From NCBI RefSeq assembly GCF_030027245.1, contig NZ_JASERT010000001.1:388501-452500 (forward strand): a stretch of 64,000 nt of DNA. The letters run 5' to 3'. This document shows positions 17,695-26,143 of this stretch, one piece after another. Both the position numbers and the translations under genes were made by a program. The number at the start of each line of letters is the position of its first letter. Within the stretch, counting starts at the first letter, position 1. Origin of the DNA: Asticcacaulis sp. EMRT-3 (GTDB taxonomy: Bacteria; Pseudomonadota; Alphaproteobacteria; Caulobacterales; Caulobacteraceae). A model generated the notes under the pieces. The model was not told the DNA's origin and made no database searches. It worked only from the letters and a program-made list of their open reading frames with translations.

Positions 17695-19014
17695 GTGCAA
17701 AAGCTGTTTCTGAATTCCCGAAAGCTGTTTCTGGAATCTAATGTCGCTGTGATCGCCCTGATGGGGCTGAGCCTTGGCTTGCCCGCCAGCGCCCATGATC
17801 GTCATGACCGTCCGGTCGTGGTGCCGATGTCGGCGGATTTCACGCAAAGCTCGCAGGTCACGGCGCGCCAGACGGTGCAGGTGGTGCAGACCGGTTCGTC
17901 GTCGGCGGGCATGGATGGCGAAGGCGATGCCCAGGTATGGGCGCAGGGCACGCCGGTCGTCGATTGCCCCGATGGCCCGACCAACTCGGATAACTGGCAC
18001 GCCATTCCGGCCGATCTGCGCAAGATCGCCGTGCCGGGCCAATGCTATTCTCGCCTTTTGATCGCGCCTCAGGTCGAGAACTTCCGCGAGCACGTGCTGG
18101 TGGCCGAAGCCCATACTGAAACCCGCACCGTGCCGGAAGTGTCGCGCATGGTCGATAGAGACGTGGTGGTGCAGCCCGAACATACGGTGCGCCGCCTTGT
18201 ACCTGCCGTCACCCATACCGAAATGGTCACCGAGGTGATCACTCCGGCCAGCGAACACGATGAGCGCATTCCAGCGCAATACGAAACCCGCACTGAGCAT
18301 GTGATGGTCAAGGCGGCCCGCCGGGAATGGACGCGCGCCCCCGGCATCCCGACAGGCGCGGCCCTGGTGACGCCCGATGATCACCAGCCGGTGGCCTATA
18401 GCCGTGACGGCACGCTGCAATGGCCGGGCAAGGACGGTTACGATTCGCAGTCCGTGCCGGTCGATGGCCAGACCGCCGATTATCTGGCGCAGGGCTCGGC
18501 TCAGGACATCTGGTGCCTGAACCAGACGCAAGGCGAATATGCCGACCGTCGGACGCGCGTCGAGGTGTCGCCGGAATCGGTGCGCCATGTCGTGGTGCCC
18601 GCTGTCACCCGTCAGGTCGAACACGTCGTGGTCGATGTGCCAGAACATCAGATCGAGGAGGTGGTGCCGGCTGTGGTCGAGCATCGTCAGGTGCGCGAAG
18701 TGGTGACGCCTGAGCATACGGAATCCTATGAGGTGCCGGCTGTTTACCGCGATGTTGATCGCCAGCGCGTGGTGGGCCAGCCGAAAACGGTATGGCGCGA
18801 AGTGCTGTGCTCGAAGAATGCCACGCCGCAGGTGGTGATGGCCATTCAGCGCGCTTTGGCGGCCAGGGGCTATCAGCCGGGCGCCATCGATGGTCATCTC
18901 GGTTCGCAAACCGTCTCGGCCATGCAGAAATTCCAGGCCGACAGCGGTCTGCCGCAGGGCCAGGTGTCGGTGGAAGCCGTGCAGGCGCTGGGTATCGACC
19001 TTCGCCACCGTTAA
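17695..19014 (+). CDS. Secreted repeat protein with C-terminal peptidoglycan-binding domain
   Basis: 439 residues from a GTG start. An N-terminal signal peptide ends near LPASA. The middle (about residues 120-370) has two related Val/Glu/His-rich stretches built from VPAV-type units (RRLVPAVTHTEM, RHVVVPAVTRQVEHVVV, EEVVPAVVEHRQ, SYEVPAVYRDVDR). They are separated by a Trp-containing part with DIWCLNQTQGEY. The last ~60 residues are a PG_binding_1 domain (VMAIQRALAARGYQPGAIDG, then TVSAMQKFQADSGL). It probably acts at the cell wall in the periplasm. The repeat part is not a family I recognise. Confidence 0.8.
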   Translation: MQKLFLNSRKLFLESNVAVIALMGLSLGLPASAHDRHDRPVVVPMSADFTQSSQVTARQTVQVVQTGSSSAGMDGEGDAQVWAQGTPVVDCPDGPTNSDNWHAIPADLRKIAVPGQCYSRLLIAPQVENFREHVLVAEAHTETRTVPEVSRMVDRDVVVQPEHTVRRLVPAVTHTEMVTEVITPASEHDERIPAQYETRTEHVMVKAARREWTRAPGIPTGAALVTPDDHQPVAYSRDGTLQWPGKDGYDSQSVPVDGQTADYLAQGSAQDIWCLNQTQGEYADRRTRVEVSPESVRHVVVPAVTRQVEHVVVDVPEHQIEEVVPAVVEHRQVREVVTPEHTESYEVPAVYRDVDRQRVVGQPKTVWREVLCSKNATPQVVMAIQRALAARGYQPGAIDGHLGSQTVSAMQKFQADSGLPQGQVSVEAVQALGIDLRHR

Positions 19015-19033
19015 ATCATACAAATATGCGATG

Positions 19034-19064
19034 ACGGCGCGTTTTGGGCTTCAAAACGCGCCGT
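19034..19064 (+). terminator. Intrinsic terminator after PG-binding gene
   Basis: A perfect 13-base stem ACGGCGCGTTTTG / CAAAACGCGCCGT with a five-base loop, 20 bases after the stop. The following U-run is short (TTT). Confidence 0.7.
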
Positions 19065-19074
19065 TTCCATGTCT

Positions 19075-19123
19075 AATATCAACTTGCACAGGCCGGAGGC
19101 CTATTTTTGTGCAAGTTGGTATT
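19075..19123. repeat. Nested inverted repeat before structured repeat copy 2
   Basis: Sixteen-base arms (19075-19090 and 19108-19123, one mismatch) enclose a GGCC-GGA-GGCC hairpin. The arm ends in GTTGGTATTAGC, which also follows the hairpin of repeat copy 1 near 7875. The structure is therefore a diverged relative of the same element, set 11 bases ahead of copy 2. Confidence 0.6.
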
Positions 19124-19134
19124 AGCATTTTTGT

Positions 19135-19228
19135 AGCTCAGACGCCGCGTGGCTCCTCGCATATGCTCGGGCGCGCAGTCGCGCTTGCCAGGTTGCGATA
19201 ATCGCAGTCATCGCAACCTGGAATAACT
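19135..19228. repeat. Structured intergenic repeat, copy 2
   Basis: Second copy of the element at 7791-7886. Hairpins: GCGC-AGTC-GCGC (19173-19184) and a perfect 12-base stem CCAGGTTGCGAT / ATCGCAACCTGG (19188-19199 with 19210-19221). Compared with copy 1 the stem pairs are changed on both sides together, while the loop AGTC and the text around GGCTCCTCGCAT are kept. It lies ~30 bases upstream of the GH2 gene. Confidence 0.75.
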
Positions 19229-19260
19229 CCCGACAAAATACATATAACAGGAGCAGGGGC

Positions 19261-21705
19261 ATGAATCGCCGCGAACTTTTCAAAACCATCAGCGCCACGG
19301 CTTTCGTGGCCGGATTTGCCGGTGTGGCCAGGGCGCAGACCGTCAGGCCCGCCGTTTCGCCGCGTCAGGTCTTGTCGCTTGATAAGGGCTGGCGTTTCCA
19401 TGAAGGCGACATTCCTATGCCGCCGATCACCAACGCCTATGATGCCTCCAAGGCAGGCAATGCGATGGGCGCGGCCGCCGTCAAATATGATGACAGTGCA
19501 TGGCCGCAAGTCACCCTGCCGCACGATTTTGCCAGCGCCCAGCCGTTTGATAAAGACGCCCAGCCCGCTCAGGGATACCGCAAGCGCGGCAACGCCTGGT
19601 ATCGCAATACGCTTTTGTTTACCGGGGCCGATCACGGCAAACATATCGAATTGCAACTGGACGGCATGGCCACCTTCGCTACTGTCTGGTTCAACGGCAT
19701 ACTGGTGGATCGCAACTGGTCGGGCTATACCTCGGCCTATATCGACCTGACGCCCTATGTCTATTACGACAAGCCCAATCAGCTCGCCATCCGCGTTGAC
19801 GCCACGGCAATGGAGGGCTGGTGGTACGAAGGGGCGGGGCTTTACCGTCACGCCTGGATCGTCAAGCGCGACCCGCTGCATATCGTCACCGACGGCGTCT
19901 TCGCCAATCCGGTGAAGGACGGCGACACATGGATCATACCGGTCGAGGTAACGCTCAATAATTCTGGCACGAAGACGGCGCAGGTGTCGGTGATCAGCGA
20001 ATTGCGCGATCCGGCGGGCAAGGTGATGGGCGCGATCAACGCACAGGCCGCCTGCGATCCATTGGGTCAAAGCGTGATAAGGATGAGCCTGCCGGTTGGT
20101 TTTGCGCCCGATCTGTGGTCGCCTGAAACGCCGGTGGTGTATAGCGTCGCCACGCGGGTTGAGCAGGGCGGGCGCGTGCTGGATGCCGTCACCACGCCCT
20201 GCGGCTTCCGCACAACGCGCTGGGACGCCGATCAGGGCTTCTTCCTCAATGACCGGCACGTCAAGATCAAGGGCGTGTGCCTGCATCAGGATCATGCCGG
20301 CGTTGGCACGGCCATACCGGAAAATGTCATCGATTACCGGCTGAAGCGGCTGAAATCGCTGGGCTGCAACGCCATCCGCTTTTCGCACAACGCCCAGAAC
20401 ACCTATCTGATGCACGCCTGCGACCGGATGGGCTTTCTGGTCATGGCCGAGAACCGTAATTTTGACGCCTCGCCCGACTATATAGCGCAGTTGCAATGGC
20501 TGGTGCGGCGCGACCGCAACCACCCCAGCATCTATCTGTGGTCGGTGTTCAACGAAGAGCCGATGCAGGCCACCGAGCAGGGCTATGAGATGGTCAGGCG
20601 CATGAGCGCGGCGGTCAAGACGCTCGATACCACGCGCCCGGTCACGGCGGCGATGAGCGGCGGCCTCGACGCGGCGATCAGCGTGGCCGAGGCGGTCGAT
20701 GTGGTCGGCATCAATTACCAGCAGGACAAGTACGACCTGTTCCACAAGGCGCACCCGGAAAAGCCGGTCTTCTCGTCGGAAGATACCTCCGCCTTCATGA
20801 CGCGCGGCGAATACAAGACCGACAAGGACAGGCACATCATGGCCTCCTATGACGATGAGGCAGCGGGTTGGGGCGAAACCCAGCGCGACGCCTGGCAGGC
20901 GGTGGTGGAGCGACCCTATGTCGGCGGCCAGTTCGTCTGGACGGGGCTTGATTATCACGGCGAGCCGACGCCTTTTCTGTGGCCGTCCAACTCATCCTAT
21001 TTCGGTATTCTTGACCTGTGCGGCTTTGATAAGGCCGCCGCCTATATCCACCGCGCCCAGTGGATCGACGCCACGCCGCAGCTCGATCTGGTGCCGCACT
21101 GGAACTGGCAGGCGGGCGAAAAAGTGCGCGTCATGGCCTGCACCAATGCCGACGAGGTGGAACTGTTCGTCAATGGCCAGTCGGCGGGCAAGCAAAAGGG
21201 TGACCGGTTGCGCATGAATTACTGGACGGTCGATTACGCGCCGGGTTTCATCGAGGCGCGCGGCTTTAACGGCGGCAAGCTGGTATCAAAGGTGCGCCAT
21301 GAGACGACCGGCAAGGCGGTGGCTTTACGGCTGACGGCCGATCTCAACGCCCTGACCGCCAATGGCCGCGACGCCACGCCGGTGAAGGTCGAGGCCATCG
21401 ACGCCAAGGGCCGCAATGTGCCTTTGGCGCAGGACATGGTTCATTTTACGGTGACGGGCGGCGCGATCATCGGGCTTGGCAATGGTGATCCGACCTCGCT
21501 GGAAGCGGAAAAAGGCAGCCAGCGCTCGCTGTTCAACGGTTTGGCGCAGGTGATCGTGCAGACGGGCGCGGCGGCGGGCAGCCTGACCCTGACCGCCTCG
21601 GCAGACGGGCTGAAACCGGCCAGCGTGGCGATCAAACTGACGCCCGGCGGCTTCACCGCCCCGTGGCGCGCCCCCGGCGACATCGCTGATCAGCCTACGG
21701 CGTAA
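19261..21705 (+). CDS. Glycoside hydrolase family 2 (beta-galactosidase-like), exported
   Basis: 814 residues. The N-terminus MNRRELFKTISATAFVAGF followed by ARA looks like a Tat signal, so it is probably exported folded. Domains in order: GH2 sugar-binding jelly roll (~40-210); immunoglobulin-like domain; TIM barrel (~320-610) with acid/base Glu432 in VFNEEP and likely nucleophile Glu507 in FSSEDTS; and C-terminal domains of the DUF4982 and Ig-like kind. The ATG follows ACAGGAGCAGGGGC. It would remove a terminal galactosyl, glucuronyl or related residue; the exact substrate cannot be read. There are no sugar-transport genes beside it. Confidence 0.9.
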   Translation: MNRRELFKTISATAFVAGFAGVARAQTVRPAVSPRQVLSLDKGWRFHEGDIPMPPITNAYDASKAGNAMGAAAVKYDDSAWPQVTLPHDFASAQPFDKDAQPAQGYRKRGNAWYRNTLLFTGADHGKHIELQLDGMATFATVWFNGILVDRNWSGYTSAYIDLTPYVYYDKPNQLAIRVDATAMEGWWYEGAGLYRHAWIVKRDPLHIVTDGVFANPVKDGDTWIIPVEVTLNNSGTKTAQVSVISELRDPAGKVMGAINAQAACDPLGQSVIRMSLPVGFAPDLWSPETPVVYSVATRVEQGGRVLDAVTTPCGFRTTRWDADQGFFLNDRHVKIKGVCLHQDHAGVGTAIPENVIDYRLKRLKSLGCNAIRFSHNAQNTYLMHACDRMGFLVMAENRNFDASPDYIAQLQWLVRRDRNHPSIYLWSVFNEEPMQATEQGYEMVRRMSAAVKTLDTTRPVTAAMSGGLDAAISVAEAVDVVGINYQQDKYDLFHKAHPEKPVFSSEDTSAFMTRGEYKTDKDRHIMASYDDEAAGWGETQRDAWQAVVERPYVGGQFVWTGLDYHGEPTPFLWPSNSSYFGILDLCGFDKAAAYIHRAQWIDATPQLDLVPHWNWQAGEKVRVMACTNADEVELFVNGQSAGKQKGDRLRMNYWTVDYAPGFIEARGFNGGKLVSKVRHETTGKAVALRLTADLNALTANGRDATPVKVEAIDAKGRNVPLAQDMVHFTVTGGAIIGLGNGDPTSLEAEKGSQRSLFNGLAQVIVQTGAAAGSLTLTASADGLKPASVAIKLTPGGFTAPWRAPGDIADQPTA

Positions 21706-22048
21706 GGCGCGGATCAGCCAAGTGCTCGGCAGCCACGGCGCGCCGTCTGCCGAGCCGTCCGGTCAGCCACAGGACATACATGTGGTAATCGCCCATAAAT
21801 GACCACAGCGGATATTTGAAGGTGGCGGGCCGGTTATGCTCGACAAAAAAGTGCCCGACCCAGGCGCAACCATAACCGGCGGCCAGCCCGGCCAGAATCC
21901 ACAGGGGATGGCGCGTCAGGATCGTCATGATCAGCGCCGCCACGCCGCAGGTCGAGCCGATATAGTGCAGGGCGCGGGTCAGCGGACGGCTGTGCTCGCT
22001 CAGGTAAAAATCGAAAAAGGCCGAATAGGTCTTGTAGCGCTCGCTCAT
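21695..22048 (-). CDS. Mpo1-like (DUF962) membrane protein
   Basis: 117 residues from the ATG at 22048, which follows AGGAGGCGCACC. Family DUF962 includes yeast Mpo1, an iron-dependent dioxygenase of 2-hydroxy fatty acids. The conserved histidines are present in LSEHSRPLTRALHYIGS, VGHFFVEHNRPATF and DYHMY. Two or more membrane segments are predicted (VAALIMTILTRHPLWILAGLAAG in pieces). Its stop overlaps the GH2 stop region by 11 bases on the opposite strand. The bacterial role is unproven. Confidence 0.83.
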   Translation of the reverse strand: MSERYKTYSAFFDFYLSEHSRPLTRALHYIGSTCGVAALIMTILTRHPLWILAGLAAGYGCAWVGHFFVEHNRPATFKYPLWSFMGDYHMYVLWLTGRLGRRRAVAAEHLADPRLTP

Positions 22049-22249
22049 GGTGCGCCTCCTGCTTTCTTCGCCATTATAGCACGGCATCAGAAAAAAGGAT
22101 GAGCGACGAAAAGCACGAAAATTTGCGCTTGATTTCGCAAGTTGTGTGTTTTGGGATCTATGTTCGAAAGCGCCGCAGGCGTAATGATGTCATGTGTAAA
22201 ATGATCCGAATAAGCATCGGAATTTTCGTGTCTTTTGTGCCTTTCGTGG

Positions 22250-22366
22250 CTAGAGCGGTCTGCATTCTGATTGAATCGGTCAAAGGAATGCAATCCGCTC
22301 TTTATTTTACGTTTTTCCGCATCTCGCATTCAATTTGTAAGTCAAATTAAACGCTCGTTGCTCTAG
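22250..22366. repeat. 117-bp CTAGAGC-ended repeat, copy A
   Basis: Starts CTAGAGC and ends GCTCTAG. Near-identical in sequence and equal in length to 28418-28534. Inside, GAGCGG--TGCATTC pairs with GAATGCA--CCGCTC, and AATTTG with CAAATT. The final CTAG contains the TAG stop codon of the minus-strand gene at 22363-23499. Confidence 0.9.
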
Positions 22367-23499
22367 GCTTTACGAAACGGCGACGCCTCGGCCACCAGCA
22401 TCTCCATCTGTTCGCTGACCGCTTCGCGCTCGGCGGCCAGAAAGCGTTCCACGGGGATGCGCAGGCGTTTGTCGCGGATATAGTGGGCCGAATAGACGGG
22501 GTGCGGCAGGTAGCCACGCGACAGCTTATGCTCGCCCTGCGTGCCCGCCTCAACGCGCTTCAGGCCACGCGCAATAGCGAAGTCGATGGCCTGATAATAG
22601 CAGACCTCGAAATGCAGAAAGGGCACGTCGATCAGCGTACCCCACTGGCGGCCATATAACGTGTCGTTGCCGATGAAATTGATGGCGCCCGCCACCGCCT
22701 CGCCATGCTGATAAGCGAAGACAAGCGCGATGCGGTCGCGCATCGTATGCAGGATGCGCGAAAAGAAAGCGCGCGTCAGATAGGGGCTGCCCCATTTGCG
22801 GTCATAGGTGCTTTCGATAAAGGCATAGATATGATCCATGTGGCGCTCATTCAGCTCATCGCCGGTCACCCACCTTAAATCAACGATTGACTGAACATCG
22901 CGCCGTTCACGTCGGATCACCTTGCGGCGGTTGGAAGAGAGCTGGGCCAGAAACGCATCAAAGCTGGCATAACCGGGATTATCGAACCAGAACTGCTGAT
23001 CCTGCCGCAGCAGCATCCCCATCTCGCCCATCATCTGCCATTCGCCTTCCGTCGGGAAGGTGATGTGCAGCGAAGACAGTGTGTTGCTGTCACACAGTTT
23101 GATCGCCGCCTGCGCCAGGGCCTGCCGCACCTCCGGATCGGGCGAGAGAAGACGCGGGCCGGTCACCGGCGTGAACGGGATGGCGCCTTGCAGCTTGGGA
23201 TAATAATCGCCGCCCGCCTGTTCATAGGCGCGCGCCCAGGCATGGTCGAAGACATATTCGCCCATCGAATGATATTTGACATAGAGCGGCATGACCCCGC
23301 GCACCACACCGCCTTCATCCTTCAGCGACAGATGCACGGGCTGCCAGCCACTTTGCTGATCAACGCAATGCGTCGCTTCAAGTGCTTCCAGAAAGGCGTA
23401 TGATGTAAAGGGGTTATCGTCGTCTCTTAAACCATCCCATACAGTTTCGCCGATCTCGTCGATACGGTTGTGCAGGGTCAGGCTCAGAGCTGTGTTCAT
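22363..23499 (-). CDS. GNAT-like / FemAB-related acyltransferase (COG3146 type)
   Basis: 378 residues of the family once called DUF482, related to GNAT and FemAB peptidyl-transferases. Typical parts: NPFTSYAFLEALEATHCV near the start, GVMPLYVKYHSMGEYVFDH, RRKVIRRERRDV in the centre, and ARGLKRVEAGTQGEHKLSRGY near the end. The reaction is not known; N-acyl transfer is inferred. The ATG at 23499 is used. The TAG stop codon is supplied by the end of the 117-bp repeat. It lies 40 bases downstream of the peptide transporter gene, on the same strand... the transporter's stop is at 23539. Confidence 0.85.
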   Translation of the reverse strand: MNTALSLTLHNRIDEIGETVWDGLRDDDNPFTSYAFLEALEATHCVDQQSGWQPVHLSLKDEGGVVRGVMPLYVKYHSMGEYVFDHAWARAYEQAGGDYYPKLQGAIPFTPVTGPRLLSPDPEVRQALAQAAIKLCDSNTLSSLHITFPTEGEWQMMGEMGMLLRQDQQFWFDNPGYASFDAFLAQLSSNRRKVIRRERRDVQSIVDLRWVTGDELNERHMDHIYAFIESTYDRKWGSPYLTRAFFSRILHTMRDRIALVFAYQHGEAVAGAINFIGNDTLYGRQWGTLIDVPFLHFEVCYYQAIDFAIARGLKRVEAGTQGEHKLSRGYLPHPVYSAHYIRDKRLRIPVERFLAAEREAVSEQMEMLVAEASPFRKA

Positions 23500-23538
23500 A
23501 ACGGATGAGATAGGTTGGCGGGCATAAAAATCAAGCGA

Positions 23539-24927
23539 TTAAAACGCCTTGCCCGCCGGTTCATCACTGAGCAGGCGGTGATTGAACAGCTTCCAGAAGA
23601 CCAGCAGCCCCACCGCCGCCGCCGCCACGATTCCGGCGTGCATCAGCCAGAACCGAACCCCGCCCAGATCATCGAGCAGACCGGCCAGATAACCGACCAG
23701 CATTCCGGCGATAAAGAATTGCAGCAGATAGACGCCGATCATGGTGGCGTTGATCGAAGGCGGGGCGCAGCGCGCATACAGCGCCATACTGACCGGAACC
23801 AGATTGGCGAATCCTATATCATTGAGAAATTCAAACAGGATGGCCCACCACAGCGAGGCCTTGTGCGTTGGCGTCACCGTGGCCGCCGCCGCCGCCAGGG
23901 CCAGCAGGCCCAAAGCGGGCAGGAAGGCGGCAAAGGCGATCTTGGTCAGTTCATCGGGTTCGCGCCAGCGCGTGGCCCACCATTTCCAGAAGGCGACCGA
24001 ACCGGCCAGCGTGATCATCGACACCACCGAATCAAGCGCCATCAGCCAGCTTGACGGAACCTCGAAGCCATAAAAATTCAGATTGAAGGCGTCATTGCCC
24101 CAGGTCAGGTAACCGTTGAAGATTTCTTCATTGCCGACCAGTGACACGGCCAGCAGCGGCAGCAGAACCACCAGCAGAGCCACCTTGACCCAGTCGTCCT
24201 TGGTCAACCTGACCTTGGGCGTGGCGGCCTTTTCGGCGCGGCTTTTCTCAGGCGGCAGCCATTTGCGACCGCTCAAATAGACGATCAGGCCGATCACCAT
24301 CGACACGCCTGCCGCGCCGAAGCCCCATTCCCAGCCGACCTTCTGGCCCAGCGTGCCGCAGACCAGTGGTGAGGCGATGACGGCGGTATTGAAGACGAAA
24401 TAGAAGATCTGAAAGGCCGTGCCACGCCTCTCGTCGCCGGGGCCGTAAAGCTCGCCGACCTGCGACGAGATATTGCCCTTGAACAGGCCGACGCCGAGCA
24501 GGATGCAGGTTAGCGCCGGCAGGAAGGACTGCTCGAAGGCCATCAGGAAGTGGCCGATGGTGGCGATGATCGCCCCCAGCGCCACGGTGCGGGTGCGGCC
24601 CAAAAACCGGTCGGCGATGAAGCCGCCCAGGATCGGCGTCATATAGGAGAGGGCGCCGTAAAAACCGGTAATCGCCGCCGCCAACTTCAGCGTGTTCATC
24701 GGGCCGTAAATATGCTCCAGACCTGCACGGAAGACGGTGAAACCCGTCACATGCTCGATATGGCCGGGCAGGAAAAGCTGCTGGGCGATATACAGCACCA
24801 GCAGGGACTGCATACCGTAATAGGCGACCCGCTCCCAGGCTTCGGTAAAAACGAGATAGAGAAGCCCCCACGGATGACCGATAAAGGCCCGGTCGCGGGC
24901 AGCGATGGCGGCGGCGTCACGCGGCAT
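23539..24927 (-). CDS. POT/PTR-family proton-coupled peptide transporter
   Basis: 462 residues, a major-facilitator protein with 12 or more membrane helices. Family marks: the ExxERxxYY motif in EAWERVAYYGMQSLLVLY, with the first helix and proton-coupling residues; then GGFIADRFLGRTRTVALG; and GLFKGNISSQVGELY. It imports di- and tripeptides with protons across the inner membrane. The ATG at 24927 is used. An OPT-type peptide transporter gene at 44.4 kb gives a second route. Confidence 0.9.
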   Translation of the reverse strand: MPRDAAAIAARDRAFIGHPWGLLYLVFTEAWERVAYYGMQSLLVLYIAQQLFLPGHIEHVTGFTVFRAGLEHIYGPMNTLKLAAAITGFYGALSYMTPILGGFIADRFLGRTRTVALGAIIATIGHFLMAFEQSFLPALTCILLGVGLFKGNISSQVGELYGPGDERRGTAFQIFYFVFNTAVIASPLVCGTLGQKVGWEWGFGAAGVSMVIGLIVYLSGRKWLPPEKSRAEKAATPKVRLTKDDWVKVALLVVLLPLLAVSLVGNEEIFNGYLTWGNDAFNLNFYGFEVPSSWLMALDSVVSMITLAGSVAFWKWWATRWREPDELTKIAFAAFLPALGLLALAAAAATVTPTHKASLWWAILFEFLNDIGFANLVPVSMALYARCAPPSINATMIGVYLLQFFIAGMLVGYLAGLLDDLGGVRFWLMHAGIVAAAAVGLLVFWKLFNHRLLSDEPAGKAF

Positions 24928-24995
24928 GAGGCATTCCCATAGGTGCTATCCGGCGGGAGCTTGTCTGCTGGGCTCCCGCTTGTCAACTGAACCGG

Positions 24996-25466
24996 TCAGC
25001 GCCTGTCCATGACCTCGATCAGGGCGTCGATCTCAACGGCGAAACCGAGCGGGATCTTGTACATGCCGACCGCCGAACGCGCGTGCTTGCCGGCTTCGCC
25101 CAGCACCTCGACCATCAGGTCGGAGCATCCATTGATCACCTGCGGGATATTGTAGAAATCGGGCCCGGCCTGCACGAAGGCATTGAGCTTGATCACCCGC
25201 ACCACATTATCGAGATCGCCACCGGCGGCGGCCTTCATCTGGGCCAGCAGGTTGAGCCCGCACCAGCGCGCGCCTTCTACCGCCTCTTCCAGGCTGACAT
25301 CGACGCCGACCGTGCCCTTGATGCCGCCCTTGCCGTCATTGGAAAGCTGGCCGGAAATATGGACGTGGTTGCCGGTGCGCACGAAGGGCACATAATTGGC
25401 CACGGGCGCGGTGGGGGTGGGCAGGGTGTGGCCAAGCGCCCTCAGGCGGTCTTCGCTGTTCGACAT
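24996..25466 (-). CDS. RidA-family protein (long form)
   Basis: 156 residues of the RidA/YjgF/UK114 family, which as trimers hydrolyse reactive enamine/imine intermediates. The part VRTGNHVHISGQLSNDGKGG is the conserved start of the fold, and KLNAFVQAGPDF is the strand near the active site. The C-terminal GKHARSAVGMYKIPLGFAVEIDALIEV holds the Arg needed for deaminase activity (in pieces, R-S-A-V). The ATG follows AAAGGTTATCCTC. A second, distinct family member is at 47.1 kb. Confidence 0.88.
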   Translation of the reverse strand: MSNSEDRLRALGHTLPTPTAPVANYVPFVRTGNHVHISGQLSNDGKGGIKGTVGVDVSLEEAVEGARWCGLNLLAQMKAAAGGDLDNVVRVIKLNAFVQAGPDFYNIPQVINGCSDLMVEVLGEAGKHARSAVGMYKIPLGFAVEIDALIEVMDRR

Positions 25467-25679
25467 GAGGATAACCTTTCCGTTTGCGGTCTCTTGCCTA
25501 TAAACGAAAGCGGCGTGGCCTCGCCAGACGTTTTTACCTTTTCACGCCTGTTCATCTTTCAATAACCTCCCCTTCACCTCGGCTTAAGAGAGTTGGGCTA
25601 GATTGCAGGCCAACGGCCAGATGGCCGGGCCCGTGCCCGGCGTCACATGGCGAACAAGGTCTGCGGCTGCCGTGCGCGG

Positions 25680-25707
25680 CCAAGGGTAAGCTGCCAAGGG
25701 TAAGCTG
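25680..25707 (+). repeat. 14-bp tandem duplication ahead of divK
   Basis: CCAAGGGTAAGCTG occurs twice head to tail (25680-25693 and 25694-25707), ending one base before the divK ATG. The second AAGGG is well placed as its RBS, so the leader holds two RBS-like sites. Confidence 0.75.
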
Positions 25708-25708
25708 A

Positions 25709-26077
25709 ATGACGCAAAAAAAGGTTCTCATTGTTGAGGATAACGTCCTCAACATGAAGCTGTTCCATGATCTGCTCGATGCGCAAGGGTATGCTACCCT
25801 GCAAACGGGTGAGGGGCTGTCGGCCCTGACCCTGGCGCGCCAGCACCGGCCCGACCTGATTCTGATGGACATCCAGCTCCCCGAAATTTCCGGCCTCGAA
25901 GTCACCAAATGGCTGAAGGAAGATGATGAGCTTTCGCATATTCCGGTGGTGGCGGTGACGGCGTTCGCCATGAAGGGCGATGAGGAGCGTATCCGCGAAG
26001 GCGGCTGCGAGGCCTATATTTCCAAGCCGATTTCCGTCACCCACTTTCTCGAAACGGTTCGCCGGTATCTCGGATAG
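25709..26077 (+). CDS. divK: Cell-cycle response regulator DivK
   Basis: 122 residues, a lone receiver domain. [23 protein letters not shown], then the phospho-acceptor in [13 protein letters not shown] (Asp53), [12 protein letters not shown] and YISKPIS are all present and match DivK closely. In Caulobacter DivK is phosphorylated by DivJ and dephosphorylated by PleC, and controls CtrA through DivL/CckA. It lies just upstream of pleD, the arrangement found in Caulobacter. Confidence 0.96.
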   Translation: MTQKKVLIVEDNVLNMKLFHDLLDAQGYATLQTGEGLSALTLARQHRPDLILMDIQLPEISGLEVTKWLKEDDELSHIPVVAVTAFAMKGDEERIREGGCEAYISKPISVTHFLETVRRYLG

Positions 26078-26107
26078 CGGGGCTTTTGTTGTGTCGCTCT
26101 TCCTTAT

Positions 26108-26130
26108 CCAAAAGTGGAACCACTTTTTGG
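26108..26130. repeat. Short palindrome in the divK-pleD gap
   Basis: CCAAAAGTGG-AA-CCACTTTTTGG, followed by GGGAAACGCTCTAA and then the pleD ATG. The tail GCTCTA resembles the end of the 117-bp repeat, and GGGGA is the only RBS-like text ahead of pleD. Confidence 0.6.
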
Positions 26131-26143
26131 GGAAACGCTCTAA

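Noticed and set aside
17653..19023. A 456-codon minus-strand frame
   Set aside because: Mirror of the PG-binding repeat protein. Its His/Arg repeats are the reverse complement of the VPAV-type units.
19138..20958. A 606-codon minus-strand frame
   Set aside because: Antisense to the GH2 gene, and running across the structured repeat; no recognisable motif.
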